64,000 bases of DNA, taken from contig NGUZ01000002.1 of the NCBI GenBank assembly GCA_002154655.1, positions 124,001 to 188,000 on the forward strand, given 5' to 3'. Positions 25,949-34,615 of the stretch are shown one piece after another; positions within the stretch are counted from its first letter, which is position 1; the number at the start of each line of letters is the position of its first letter. The stretch is from Corynebacterium kefirresidentii (GTDB lineage: Bacteria; Actinomycetota; Actinomycetes; Mycobacteriales; Mycobacteriaceae). The notes beneath the pieces are model-generated. The model was not told the DNA's origin, ran no database searches, and saw only the letters and a list, made by a program, of their open reading frames with translations. Position numbers and translations under genes: made by a program.

Positions 25949-27601
25949 ATGCCAAACACACCAACCTTGCGGTCATGTGTGTGGAGTGGAACGCCCCAAG
26001 GGCCCGCCGCACACATCCGCGCCGAATCAATCCACATCACCTTGGGGGACAGGCATCTCCTGAACGGGCTGGACGTCACCGTCTCCGCCGGCTCACGTCT
26101 GGCGATCGTCGGCGACAACGGCCGTGGCAAGACCACCTTGCTTCACATTTTGGCCGGGATCCTGACCCCTGACTCGGGAATAGTGACCCAAATGGGTTCC
26201 CGCGTCTTGGTTAAGCAGGACATGTCTACCGAGGGCAACCGCACCGTCGGCGACCTCATCGCCGAAGCGACTGCTCCCTCCAGGTCTGCGCTCGAGGCCC
26301 TTGACGTCGCGAGCGCTGCACTCGCCGCGGGTGACGACGCGGCCGATGCCTATTCCGCAGCGCTCGAGACCGCCACGCTACTGGACGCCTGGGACGCAGA
26401 AAGGCGGGTGGACATCGCACTGGCAGGCCTCGACGCCTGCAGCGACCGCGCTCGCATCCTGTCGACCTTGTCGGTCGGACAACGTTACCGGGTCCGGCTC
26501 GCCGTCGCACTTGGATCGACCCCCGACCTGCTCCTGTTGGATGAGCCCACCAACCACCTGGATGCTGAAGGACTGTCTTTTCTAACCGAGCAACTGCGTG
26601 ACCACCCTGGTGGCCTGGCTCTGGTCAGTCACGACCGCGCGCTGCTGCATGATGTGGCGACGACCTTCCTGGATCTCGACCCGACCCGAGATGGTGTCCC
26701 GCGAACCTACTCGGGCGGCTACAAAGGCTGGATTGAAGGCCGCCGACGAGAACGCCTCAAGTGGGAACAGGATCACGCCGCCCAGGTTGCCCGACACGAG
26801 GAACTGACACGCGCTGCAGCCGAGGCGCGCTCCCGCCTGTCCCTGGGTGGATGGAGACCTGAAAAGGGCACAGGCAAGCACCAACGCGCCACACGCGCTG
26901 CTGGAGTGGTCCAAGCCTTCAACCGACGTATCGAAGACCTGAAAAGTCATGAAATCGGCGTCCCGGCGCCGCCACTGCGTCTTGCGTGGCCCGCCTCGGC
27001 AACCCGTGCCGGACAGAGCATCATGAACGCCACCCAGGTTACTGTGAAGGACCGATTGGACGCTCCGGTTTCGGTCGACGTGAACGGCGGTGACCGGTTG
27101 GTGGTCACCGGACCGAACGGCGCGGGAAAATCCACCCTGTTGGCACTTCTCGCAGGGCGGCTGGCCCCCACCACGGGACATGTGCGAGTTAATCCGAGAG
27201 CGCGCATCGCTCTGCTGTCCCAAGAGGTCCCCGACTGGGACCGCTCCAGCCCCGCACACGAGGTCTATGAGGCGTACCTGGCGAAGCTAGGCCGTCGAGC
27301 TCAGGCGCCGTCCCTCGGCTCGCTCGGGCTGCTCGAAGCCTCCGCAACCGGCACGCCGGTGGGGCGCTTGTCGCAAGGACAGCAACGCCGTCTCCACCTG
27401 GCCATGTGTCTGGCCCAGGATCCAGACCTGCTGCTCCTGGACGAGCCCACCAATCATCTGTCCTCGATCCTCGTTGATGACATCACTACCGAGCTGCTGC
27501 AGACCTCCTGCGCGGTGATCGTTGCCACGCATGACCGGCAGATGCTCCACGACCTGGCCGACTGGCCCCACCTGAACCTTGACCTGAAGGACATGCCATG
27601 A
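25949..27601 (+). CDS. ABC-F family ATPase, candidate ribosome-protection resistance protein
   Basis: 550 residues with two ABC domains and no membrane segments. Domain 1: Walker A GDNGRGKT (55-62), LSVGQ (174-178), Walker B with DEPTNHLD to 205. Domain 2: GPNGAGKS (388-395), LSQGQ (474-478), DEPTNHLS (to 504). A charged linker (about 260-345) joins them; in this family it reaches into the ribosome. Sequence and size recall TlrC/CarA-type self-resistance proteins of Streptomyces more than housekeeping EttA, but no drug can be assigned. The start ATG 25949 has a weak SD; GTG 25979 is possible. It overlaps the MFS gene (ATGA), forming a pair like msr(D)/mef in reverse order. Confidence 0.82.
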   Translation: MPNTPTLRSCVWSGTPQGPAAHIRAESIHITLGDRHLLNGLDVTVSAGSRLAIVGDNGRGKTTLLHILAGILTPDSGIVTQMGSRVLVKQDMSTEGNRTVGDLIAEATAPSRSALEALDVASAALAAGDDAADAYSAALETATLLDAWDAERRVDIALAGLDACSDRARILSTLSVGQRYRVRLAVALGSTPDLLLLDEPTNHLDAEGLSFLTEQLRDHPGGLALVSHDRALLHDVATTFLDLDPTRDGVPRTYSGGYKGWIEGRRRERLKWEQDHAAQVARHEELTRAAAEARSRLSLGGWRPEKGTGKHQRATRAAGVVQAFNRRIEDLKSHEIGVPAPPLRLAWPASATRAGQSIMNATQVTVKDRLDAPVSVDVNGGDRLVVTGPNGAGKSTLLALLAGRLAPTTGHVRVNPRARIALLSQEVPDWDRSSPAHEVYEAYLAKLGRRAQAPSLGSLGLLEASATGTPVGRLSQGQQRRLHLAMCLAQDPDLLLLDEPTNHLSSILVDDITTELLQTSCAVIVATHDRQMLHDLADWPHLNLDLKDMP

Positions 27602-28842
27602 ACCCGCTTCACCCCTTGACCATCCCCACGTACCGTCAGCTGTTCGCAGCGATGGTGCTGACCATCTTCGCCCAGGGTGCCTGGGCCCTCTACCTTGCCA
27701 TGCAGACCCTCGACCTGGGCGCCACGCCAGCCACCCTGTCGGGTGTCGTAGTCTGGAGCGGCATTGGCCTGCTTGCAGGATCCCTCCCAGCTGGCGTAAT
27801 CGCAGACCGGTTCCCCAATAAGTCCGTCATCGTGAGCGTGCTCACCCTGAACCTCGCTATCGCGACCGCGACGTCCACGGCAGCAATCCTCGACATTGTT
27901 ACCTTCTGGATGCTCGCGGTTTCCGCGTTCATTATTGGCACTTCAACCGCCTTCTTCTTCCCCGCCTACTCGGCGCTGGTGCCAGTCCTGGTGGACGGTG
28001 ACGACTTAATGGCCGTCAACGGCCTCGAAGGCGCCGCCCGCCCGTTGGTCGGACAGGCAATTGCGCCCGCCGCCGTCGGAGCGGTCATCGGTGCCAGCAT
28101 GCCCGCCGCTGGCGGATACCTCATCGCAGCAGCACTCGGACTTGCCCTGCTTGCGGCTCTGCAGCTTCCCGCCCCCACCCGCGCCGAGTCCGAGGCCGAC
28201 GGTGCGGAAGACTCACTGATCACCGACCTGCTCGACGGCTTCCGCTACGTTTCCCGCACACGTTGGGTCCGCTCCAGTGTCCTGTTCGCGGCCGTAATGG
28301 GACTGGTAGTGACTGGACCACTCGAAGTCCTCCTACCTGCCCTCATGCGCTCATCGCATGACAACGGACCTGCACTCTACGGCACCGTCCTGGCTGCCCT
28401 CGGCGCGGGCGGGGTGGTGGGTTCTCTGCTAGCTGGGTCGTGGCGCACACCGGAACGCTTCCTGCCGGCCATGGTCGGTGCCTGGGTGATCGGATGCCTG
28501 CCCCTGTCCATCCCGGCGCTCACCAGCAATTCGTGGGCCATCGGCGCAGGCCTCGCGTTCTACGGGGCGCTGATCGGGATCGGAATGGTCATCTGGGGAG
28601 CAGTACTCCAAGAACACGTCCCCTTGGAGATGCTCGGCCGGGTCGCCAGCCTCGACTTCTTTATATCCATCGCCTTCATGCCTCTGTCCATCGCTCTCAC
28701 CGGACTCCTCAGCCGCCACATCGACATCAGAACTCTGTTTATCGCCGCCGGCCTAGTGCCACTGGCCACGGGAGCACTCCTCGCAGCCCTGGGACAACTC
28801 AAGATGCCGCAGAAGACGCTTGTCGAGGCAGGAGAGGATTAA
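27598..28842 (+). CDS. MFS efflux transporter (Mef/EntS-like)
   Basis: 414 residues, about 12 membrane segments, N-terminus cytoplasmic. [13 protein letters not shown] sequence ([12 protein letters not shown]) between segments 2 and 3 is the MFS loop signature, and the halves are joined by an acidic loop ([10 protein letters not shown]). The type is the MFS_3 group that includes macrolide pumps (Mef) and enterobactin exporter EntS. SD AAGGACA lies inside the ABC-F gene and the two overlap by 4 bp, so they are co-translated. The stop codon TAA overlaps the first ATG of the IS481 remnant. Drug efflux is inferred from pairing with ABC-F. Confidence 0.82.
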   Translation: MNPLHPLTIPTYRQLFAAMVLTIFAQGAWALYLAMQTLDLGATPATLSGVVVWSGIGLLAGSLPAGVIADRFPNKSVIVSVLTLNLAIATATSTAAILDIVTFWMLAVSAFIIGTSTAFFFPAYSALVPVLVDGDDLMAVNGLEGAARPLVGQAIAPAAVGAVIGASMPAAGGYLIAAALGLALLAALQLPAPTRAESEADGAEDSLITDLLDGFRYVSRTRWVRSSVLFAAVMGLVVTGPLEVLLPALMRSSHDNGPALYGTVLAALGAGGVVGSLLAGSWRTPERFLPAMVGAWVIGCLPLSIPALTSNSWAIGAGLAFYGALIGIGMVIWGAVLQEHVPLEMLGRVASLDFFISIAFMPLSIALTGLLSRHIDIRTLFIAAGLVPLATGALLAALGQLKMPQKTLVEAGED

Positions 28843-29290
28843 TGCATGCCAACGCCATCCTCACACCTCGCCACCGCTCGGAGGTCGCCCAACTCCTCGT
28901 CGACGACGGATGGCCGATTAGCGAGGTCGCTGCCCGCTTCCAGGTCTCATGGCCGACCGTATTCTCTCGTCCTGCCATTTCAACCGGCTGACTCGCGTCG
29001 GCCGCGCTACGAGCATGACCACCCCGGAGCAAGCCCTACGACCCGTGGATAGGCACGGTCTACGTCCACGCCGTCATCGACGACTACTTCTGCCTCGTCT
29101 ACGCCGAGATTCACGATGGCGAAACCGCAATCACCGCCACCGCGGTACTGGTGGGGTTGGCGAGTGATTCAACGCCCACCGGTATATTTCCGAAGCCGAA
29201 CGCCGCGGTGAGCTCGACGCCTGGCTGCATTACTACAACCGGCATCGTCCCACACTGCGTGTGGAGACCAGCCGCCGTTTTCACGTTTGA
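28842..29290 (+). pseudogene. IS481-family transposase remnant
   Basis: Fragments of one transposase in different frames. The N-terminal helix-turn-helix region ([19 protein letters not shown], then DGWPISEVAARFQVSWPT) breaks after about 42 codons. LTRVGRAT and RYEHDHPG follow at about 28988-29040. VYVHAVIDDYFCLVYAEIHD (29052-29111) is the D-D-E core start. The end, ISEAERRGELDAWLHYYNRHRP, continues to a TGA at 29288. An in-frame TGA stands where FNAHRY begins. About half of a 1-kb gene is gone, so it is inactive. No terminal repeat is visible at either end. Confidence 0.8.
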
Positions 29291-29312
29291 CTTACGGCTC
29301 CGGTTAGTTCAG

Positions 29313-30305
29313 CTAGTCCTGGGCGATGCGACGGCCCGTTTCTGGATCGAAGCGGTGCGCCTCACGTGGGTTGAAGGTCAGCACCACCTCTTCACCGCGC
29401 TGCGGTGGGGTACCTTCGGCGCGGGCGACCAACCTATTTTCACCCACGGTGACATAGACATAAGACTCTGCGCCCAGCTCTTCCACAATGTCCACCACGC
29501 CTTGGAAGCCTACCGGGCCTTTATTGATAAACATTTTTTCCGGTCGCACACCCACGCGGGAACCGTTGTAGTCAAAGATGTTCATCGCCGGCGAACCGAT
29601 GAAGCCGGCGACGAATTCATTTGCGGGGGCGTCGTAAAGCTCGCGCGGCGGGGCAACCTGCTGCAGTTCGCCGTCCTTGAGCACCGCCACGCGGTCGCCC
29701 ATGGTCATTGCCTCAACCTGGTCGTGGGTGACATACACGGTCGTCGTGCCCAGGCGCTGCTGCAAGCTGGCCAGCTCCGCGCGGGTCTGCACGCGCAACT
29801 TGGCATCCAGGTTAGACAGCGGCTCATCCATGAGGAAGGCCTTCGGCTCGCGGACAATGGCTCGGCCCATGGCCACGCGCTGGCGCTGACCGCCGGACAG
29901 ATCCTTGGGCTTGCGCTTGAGATACTCGGTCAGGCCGAGCGTTTCCGCCGCCTCGTGCACCTTGGCTTTGATCTCGGATTTGGGAAGCTTTGCCAGCTTC
30001 AGGGCAAAGCCCATGTTTTCCTCTACCGTCAGGTGCGGGTAGAGGGCATAGTTCTGGAAGACCATGGCGATATCGCGATCACCTGGTTCCAGGTTGGTCA
30101 CATCCTTGCCGTCGATGGTGATGCGGCCGCTGGATGTAGGTTCCAGGCCCGCCAGTGCGCGTAGCGTCGTGGACTTGCCGCAGCCCGATGGGCCAACGAG
30201 GACTAGGAATTCGCCGTCTGCGATATCGAGGTCCAAGTCTCTTACCGTGGGCGCGCTCGCGCCGGGGTAGGTGATGTTGACCTTTTCAAAAGTGACCTTT
30301 GCCAT
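29313..30305 (-). CDS. tusK: Trehalose/maltose-type ABC importer ATPase (MsiK/SugC/TusK)
   Basis: 330 residues from ATG 30305. Walker A GPSGCGKST, LSGGQRQRVAMGRAI, Walker B AFLMDEPLSNLDAK and the H-loop VTHDQVEAM. The C-terminal 100 residues form the MOI/TOBE regulatory domain of the MalK class (VGVRPEKM). It energises TusF/TusG. TAGTGT stands 5 bases before the ATG without SD, indicating a leaderless transcript, so it has its own promoter facing birA. In C. glutamicum tusK is next to tusE; here the cassette at 25.7-29.3 kb separates them. Confidence 0.88.
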   Translation of the reverse strand: MAKVTFEKVNITYPGASAPTVRDLDLDIADGEFLVLVGPSGCGKSTTLRALAGLEPTSSGRITIDGKDVTNLEPGDRDIAMVFQNYALYPHLTVEENMGFALKLAKLPKSEIKAKVHEAAETLGLTEYLKRKPKDLSGGQRQRVAMGRAIVREPKAFLMDEPLSNLDAKLRVQTRAELASLQQRLGTTTVYVTHDQVEAMTMGDRVAVLKDGELQQVAPPRELYDAPANEFVAGFIGSPAMNIFDYNGSRVGVRPEKMFINKGPVGFQGVVDIVEELGAESYVYVTVGENRLVARAEGTPPQRGEEVVLTFNPREAHRFDPETGRRIAQD

Positions 30306-30349
30306 GCGCAACACACTAGCACCATTGGCGGCCGGTATCCTTGAAGCTT
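30306..30349. promoter_or_regulatory. Divergent promoters of tusK and birA
   Basis: Only 44 bp separate two start codons facing away. On the minus strand TAGTGT precedes the tusK ATG by 5 bases. On the plus strand TATCCT precedes the birA ATG by 8 bases. Neither gene has an SD, so both are probably leaderless from overlapping promoters. Confidence 0.5.
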
Positions 30350-31234
30350 ATGACTGCACTTGATTTGGAACGCATTCGCACCGCATTGGCGGACGATTTC
30401 ACCACCATCGATTTCGTGGAAAAGACCGGCTCCACCAATACCGATTTGATGCAGGCCACCAACGTTGCGGATGGCACCGTGCTGCTTGCCGACGAACAAC
30501 TTTCCGGCAAGGGCCGCCTCGGCCGCACTTGGACCGCGCCGGCCGGCTCCCAGGTCATCTTCTCCGTGCTCTTGCTGCCGGAATCCCTCGAGCACCTAGG
30601 CACCCTGCCACTGGCCGCGGGCCTTGCAGTGACCGATTCGATCGAGGGCACCGTGTTGAAGTGGCCAAACGACGTGCATATCGACGGCAATAAACTGTGC
30701 GGCATCCTCGCCGAGGCCGGCCCCGTGGGCCAAGCCTTCAAGGCCGCGCCAAAGACCGAGCTCACCAAGGTGGAAGTAGGCAAGGCTGAAGTCAATAAGG
30801 CCGAGGTTAATAAGGCTGAAGTCAATAAAGCAGAGGTTAATAAGGCAGAGGTTAATAAGGCAGTAGGTGGCGCCGCACCATCCGCGCGCGTCGTCGTGGG
30901 CATGGGCATCAATGTCACCCTGACTCGTGAGGAACTACCTATTGAAAAGGCCACCTCGCTCGCGCTCGAGGGCCGCGATACGGACCGCACCGAGCTGGCC
31001 ATTACCGTGCTGAAGAACCTGCGCCGTCGCATCGTGCAATGGGAGAACCAAGATCCGCAGCTCCTGCGCGACTACCGTGCGGTCTGCTCCTCGCTTGGCC
31101 AGGAAGTTCGTCTAGAAACCCCGTCCGGTGATGTCACCGGCCACGTTGATGACATCGGCGAGGACGGACGCATCATGGTCGCCGGCGAGTACTACTCCGC
31201 GGGCGATGTCACGCACCTGCGCCCACAGCAGTAA
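30350..31234 (+). CDS. birA: Biotin-[acetyl-CoA-carboxylase] ligase with internal peptide repeat
   Basis: 294 residues. It makes biotinyl-AMP and attaches biotin to the EAMKM lysine of Pyc and the AccBC proteins, all encoded in this window. The catalytic parts are complete: KTGSTNTDLM (25-34), GKGRLGRTW (53-61), VLKWPNDV (102-109), KLCGILAE (115-122), VVVGMGINV (181-189) and a C-terminal SH3-like domain. There is no N-terminal helix-turn-helix, so it is a monofunctional ligase. Between KLCGILAE and VVVGMGINV it carries five copies of AEVNK (146-170), where relatives have only a short turn. Confidence 0.95.
   Translation: MTALDLERIRTALADDFTTIDFVEKTGSTNTDLMQATNVADGTVLLADEQLSGKGRLGRTWTAPAGSQVIFSVLLLPESLEHLGTLPLAAGLAVTDSIEGTVLKWPNDVHIDGNKLCGILAEAGPVGQAFKAAPKTELTKVEVGKAEVNKAEVNKAEVNKAEVNKAEVNKAVGGAAPSARVVVGMGINVTLTREELPIEKATSLALEGRDTDRTELAITVLKNLRRRIVQWENQDPQLLRDYRAVCSSLGQEVRLETPSGDVTGHVDDIGEDGRIMVAGEYYSAGDVTHLRPQQ
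30785..30859 (+). repeat. Five 15-bp tandem repeats inside birA
   Basis: Units of the form GCNGARGTYAATAAR, five in a row, each encoding Ala-Glu-Val-Asn-Lys; a degenerate sixth (AAGGTGGAAGTAGGC) precedes them. Units 4 and 5 are identical; units 1 and 3 differ from each other by one base. Because the period is a multiple of three, copy-number change alters protein length without breaking the frame. Confidence 0.95.
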
Positions 31235-31271
31235 ACCACCACAGTAGACACGCGAGGTAGCATCCATAGCT

Positions 31272-31712
31272 ATGGGACTAATGAAGATGGGCCAAGGTGA
31301 GGTCAAGCGCGCGGATGTCTCCGCGCCGTTTCGCGCGCTGATTTTCCCCTTTCTCGAGCTCATCCTCATTACCGGCCTGCTGTGGATCGCCATCGGCTGG
31401 TGCGATGTCCAAGCAGTAGACCCGATGCTGCGCAATGGTCTCGTTGCGGTGTGGGCACTGCTGGGAATCTGGCGCTTTGTCATCCCGCTTTATAAGGCTC
31501 GCCGCAAGCGCTTCATAGTGACCAATAGGCGCGTCATCGCGCGTGAGGGACGTACTATCGATTCCATTCCGCTGCAGGATATTCGCGGTGCTCGAAAACG
31601 ACGCGGCGGAGTGTCTCTAGCCATCCATGGTTGGGACCGCGCCATGTATTTTCCTAATGTGGCTAAGCCCAAGCGCGTGGCAGAAATTATTAATGATCGC
31701 CCTTGGTTTTAA
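31272..31712 (+). CDS. PH-domain membrane protein
   Basis: 146 residues. Two membrane segments (about 22-44 and 52-72) are followed by a bacterial PH-type domain (RFIVTNRRVIAREGRTIDSIPLQDI). Proteins of this form follow birA in C. glutamicum as well, between birA and purK. It starts 37 bp after birA. Its 3' end overlaps the convergent alsD gene by 23 bp. Function unknown. Confidence 0.82.
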   Translation: MGLMKMGQGEVKRADVSAPFRALIFPFLELILITGLLWIAIGWCDVQAVDPMLRNGLVAVWALLGIWRFVIPLYKARRKRFIVTNRRVIAREGRTIDSIPLQDIRGARKRRGGVSLAIHGWDRAMYFPNVAKPKRVAEIINDRPWF

Positions 31713-32421
31713 CCTCAGTGGTGTGCAGCTGGCTATCTAGGTCCTCAGGCGAGAGGTTGGCCCGGCTAAATTCCTGCGTTAGGGGTAGGCGCAGCTCTAG
31801 GTCGGAGCCGGGGCAGAGCTCGATAGTCGCCTTATCTACTACGTAGTCCAAAACGTGCCCACCGGAGGTGCGGGCGGCGTCGATAAAGTGCACGTGGCAG
31901 CCTGGTACCGAAATTCCCTTTTCATAGACGGGGGTGCGGAAGCCGCCGATGACGCCCTCAACGTCCTTAAAGTGCAGCTCCTTATCGCCGCCCACGGCCT
32001 CAGACATTGGAGGATAGGGCTTTTCCTGCTTGACCACCGTGCGGGTGGTGACCTCCTTAAAGGTGCCTACGATGCGCACTGCGTACATGTAATTTGCGGA
32101 AGGCTCAAGCTTGTCAATGAACGCCGAGAGTTGATCGCGGCGCAGGCCCGCGGGGGCGTCGGCAGTAATGCGCGGGACAAAGTTCGTGGCCACCGCGTAG
32201 GGAGTGCGCTGATCCAATTCCGCGATCTGCGCGGAGCCATCGCCACGCAGCTGGTAGCAGGTGCCATCCAAAATGATCATCTCCCCGTCCAAGCCATCAA
32301 AGGTGCCGAGGCCGAAATTGCCCTTACCTAGCAGTTCCGAAATGGTCATTTCGCCGTCATAAATGCCATCAAGCAAAGCGGTCATGAGTGAATTTTGGAA
32401 GATGGTATGACGAGTGAACAT
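31690..32421 (-). CDS. alsD: Alpha-acetolactate decarboxylase
   Basis: 243 residues from ATG 32421. It converts 2-acetolactate to acetoin, the overflow route that spares acid production and diverts excess acetolactate from branched-chain amino-acid synthesis. Family motifs are MTALLDGIYDGEMTI, GNFGLGTFDGLDGEMIILDG, and the zinc ligands and active-site region PGCHVHFID with GGHVLDY. There is no SD; TAGCCT lies 7 bases before the ATG, so it is probably leaderless. Divergent from purK by 25 bp. No acetolactate synthase gene is in the window. Confidence 0.9.
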   Translation of the reverse strand: MFTRHTIFQNSLMTALLDGIYDGEMTISELLGKGNFGLGTFDGLDGEMIILDGTCYQLRGDGSAQIAELDQRTPYAVATNFVPRITADAPAGLRRDQLSAFIDKLEPSANYMYAVRIVGTFKEVTTRTVVKQEKPYPPMSEAVGGDKELHFKDVEGVIGGFRTPVYEKGISVPGCHVHFIDAARTSGGHVLDYVVDKATIELCPGSDLELRLPLTQEFSRANLSPEDLDSQLHTTEVKTKGDH

Positions 32422-32446
32422 AGTATCCAGGCTAGTATTGGGGGAC

Positions 32447-33616
32447 GTGAGTGACTTAAAGCCTATTGTAACTGTTTGTGGCGACGGCCAGCTGGCCCGC
32501 ATGATGCAGCCGGCCGCCGCGGAGCTCGATATTCACCTGCGGATTTTGGCCAGCAAGCCAGATTCCTCCGCGGCGCAGGTCACCCCGGACGTGGTCCTAG
32601 GGGACTACACCTCCTTGGAGGAGCTACGCGGCGTGGCCGAGGGCGCGGATGCCATCACTTTCGAGCACGAGCACGTGCCCAATGAGCACTCCGCCGCGCT
32701 TATCGACGCCGGTTTTAACGTCCAACCTCAGCCCACCGCCCTCATCTATGCGCAGGACAAGCTAAAGATGCGCGAAAAGCTCGCCGCATTTGGTGCCCCC
32801 GTGCCACGCTTTGCTGCGATCGACTCGGTGGCCGATGCCCGCGCCTTTTTCGACGCCGTCGATGGTCGCGTGTGCCTCAAGGCCCGCCGCGGTGGCTATG
32901 ACGGCAAGGGCGTGTGGTTTCCTACCGCCGATAATTGCTTTGAGCTGGTTTCCGAGCTGCTCGAGGCCGGTACCCCTCTCATGGCAGAGGAAAAGGTGGA
33001 CCTGACCCGCGAGCTTTCCATCCTCGTTGCCCGCCGCCCCTCCGGCGAAGCCAAGGTGTGGCCGATTACCCAATCCCGCCAGGAAAACGGCATCTGTGCC
33101 GAGGCCATCGCGCCCGCCCCAGGCCTTACCCCGGAACTTTCCCAGCGCGCTTCCGAGCTGGGACTATCTATTGCCGAGTCCTTGGGCGTGACCGGCGTGC
33201 TCGCCGTAGAACTCTTCGCCTTTGACGGTCCCGACGGCGAGGATATCTCCGTTAACGAACTGGCCATGCGCCCGCATAACACCGGCCACTGGACCCAGGA
33301 TGGCTGCGTCACCTCCCAGTTTGAGCAGCACCTGCGCGCCGTGCTCGACCTCCCCTTGGGCGCAGTCGACGCGCTTGCACCCGTCACCGTGATGGCCAAT
33401 GTCTTGGGCGCCGACAAAGATCCCGCCATGCCCATGCCGGAGCGTGTCCGTGAAGTAATGCAGCGCTACCCGCAGGCCAAGATTCACCTCTACGGCAAGG
33501 ATCACCGCCCTGGCCGCAAGATTGGCCACGTCAACGTCACCGGTGAAGATACCGACGAGACCCTGACCATCGCCCGCCAGGCCGCGCACTTCCTCGTGCA
33601 CGCCGAATGGGCTTAA
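32447..33616 (+). CDS. purK: 5-(carboxyamino)imidazole ribonucleotide synthase
   Basis: 389 residues from GTG 32447; conserved sequence (IVTVCGDGQLARMMQPAA) starts at once. ATP-grasp enzyme that carboxylates AIR with bicarbonate to N5-CAIR in purine synthesis. KARRGGYDGKGV is the ATP-grasp glycine loop and NELAMRPHNTGHWTQDG the family signature. TAGTAT precedes the start by 8 bases, so the transcript may be leaderless. purE follows after 24 bp, and the two act in succession. Confidence 0.95.
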   Translation: MSDLKPIVTVCGDGQLARMMQPAAAELDIHLRILASKPDSSAAQVTPDVVLGDYTSLEELRGVAEGADAITFEHEHVPNEHSAALIDAGFNVQPQPTALIYAQDKLKMREKLAAFGAPVPRFAAIDSVADARAFFDAVDGRVCLKARRGGYDGKGVWFPTADNCFELVSELLEAGTPLMAEEKVDLTRELSILVARRPSGEAKVWPITQSRQENGICAEAIAPAPGLTPELSQRASELGLSIAESLGVTGVLAVELFAFDGPDGEDISVNELAMRPHNTGHWTQDGCVTSQFEQHLRAVLDLPLGAVDALAPVTVMANVLGADKDPAMPMPERVREVMQRYPQAKIHLYGKDHRPGRKIGHVNVTGEDTDETLTIARQAAHFLVHAEWA

Positions 33617-33640
33617 ATTCCTTCCTGTAGAAAGGACACT

Positions 33641-34141
33641 ATGCAACCGCACGTAGGCATCATCATGGGCTCCGATTCCGATTGGCCCACCGTTGAACCC
33701 GCCGCTCAGGTCCTCGCGGACTTTGGCATCCCCTTCGAGGTCGGCGTGGTCAGCGCTCACCGCACCCCAGAAAAGATGCTCGCATATGCGAAAGAAGCCC
33801 ATACCCGCGGCCTGAAAGCGATCATCGCCTGTGCCGGTGGCGCCGCGCACTTGCCCGGCATGGTTGCAGCCGCCACGCCGCTGCCAGTCATCGGCATCCC
33901 GCGCGCATTGAAGGATCTCGATGGCCTCGACTCCCTTCTTTCCATCGTGCAGATGCCTAGCGGCGTGCCGGTCGCCACCGTTTCCATCGGCGGTGCAAAA
34001 AACGCCGGCCTGCTTGCTGCGCGCATTCTCGGCGCAGGTGACCCCGCCATCCAGGACAAGATGGTGGATTACCAAAAGCAGATGGCCGAAGAGGTCGAGC
34101 AGAAGGATAAGAACCTGCGCGACAAACTGCTGGGAGAGTAG
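33641..34141 (+). CDS. purE: N5-CAIR mutase
   Basis: 166 residues with SD AGAAAGGA. Class I PurE, which converts the PurK product N5-CAIR to CAIR. The signature GSDSDWPTV (10-18), [11 protein letters not shown] and [15 protein letters not shown] are intact. The C-terminal helix is charged ([13 protein letters not shown]). Operon with purK. Confidence 0.96.
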   Translation: MQPHVGIIMGSDSDWPTVEPAAQVLADFGIPFEVGVVSAHRTPEKMLAYAKEAHTRGLKAIIACAGGAAHLPGMVAAATPLPVIGIPRALKDLDGLDSLLSIVQMPSGVPVATVSIGGAKNAGLLAARILGAGDPAIQDKMVDYQKQMAEEVEQKDKNLRDKLLGE

Positions 34142-34149
34142 CTCTTAGG

Positions 34150-34212
34150 AAAAGAAGTAAATAAAACAAGCACGTTTTGCCACAACCGCGGAGGTTTCGG
34201 CAAAGCGTGCTT
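34150..34212. terminator. Bidirectional terminator between purE and rbsD
   Basis: AAGCACGTTTTGCC (34168-34181) pairs with GGCAAAGCGTGCTT (34199-34212), one G-T wobble, with ACC/GGT extending the stem inward. The minus-strand tail TTGTTTTATTTACTTCTTTT is a good T-rich tract for the ribose operon. Confidence 0.85.
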
Positions 34213-34240
34213 GTCTTCTGCGCGGTGACGTCGACGAACG

Positions 34241-34615
34241 CTAGAAGGGCACGCCGGAGCGCAAAATGACATTGGCAAACGGCGTGGTGGAACCGGTGCG
34301 CACGACAAAGGAGGCGCGGGCAACTTCGCGTTTGAGGTCGTCATGGGAGACCTCGGTGAGGGGTACTGCGGGAAGCAAGGAACGCACCTCGGGCGGGGTG
34401 GAATCGGCGATGGTGGCGGCTTCGACTACGACTTCGTCGAGGAGGGCGGCCAGCGTATCGGCAAAGGTGGGGATGCCGAAGGTAAGCGTGAGGTCGATGA
34501 CTGGAACATCGTGAGGAATGGGCAGGCCGCAATCAGCGATGACAAAGGTATCAGTGTGGCCAAGGCGCGCAACGGCACCGGCGAGCGCGGGATTAAGAAG
34601 ACCGGACTTACGCAT
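34241..34615 (-). CDS. rbsD: D-ribose pyranase
   Basis: 124 residues from ATG 34615, overlapping the rbsK stop by 8 bp (ATGCGTAA). It interconverts pyranose and furanose forms of ribose so that RbsK can use it. The N-terminal MRKSGLLNPALAGAVARLGHTD holds the catalytic His20 region, and VIADCGLPIP the binding loop. Last gene of the ribose operon. Confidence 0.93.
   Translation of the reverse strand: MRKSGLLNPALAGAVARLGHTDTFVIADCGLPIPHDVPVIDLTLTFGIPTFADTLAALLDEVVVEAATIADSTPPEVRSLLPAVPLTEVSHDDLKREVARASFVVRTGSTTPFANVILRSGVPF

Noticed and set aside
29151..30164. 337-codon open frame antisense to tusK
   Set aside because: It begins inside the IS481 debris and runs against the tusK coding strand; no recognisable protein. 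Only its first 130 bases overlap real transposase fragments, in another frame.
30785..30859. CRISPR-like array in birA
   Set aside because: The units are contiguous 15-mers without spacers and read through in frame as AEVNK, so this is a coding tandem repeat.
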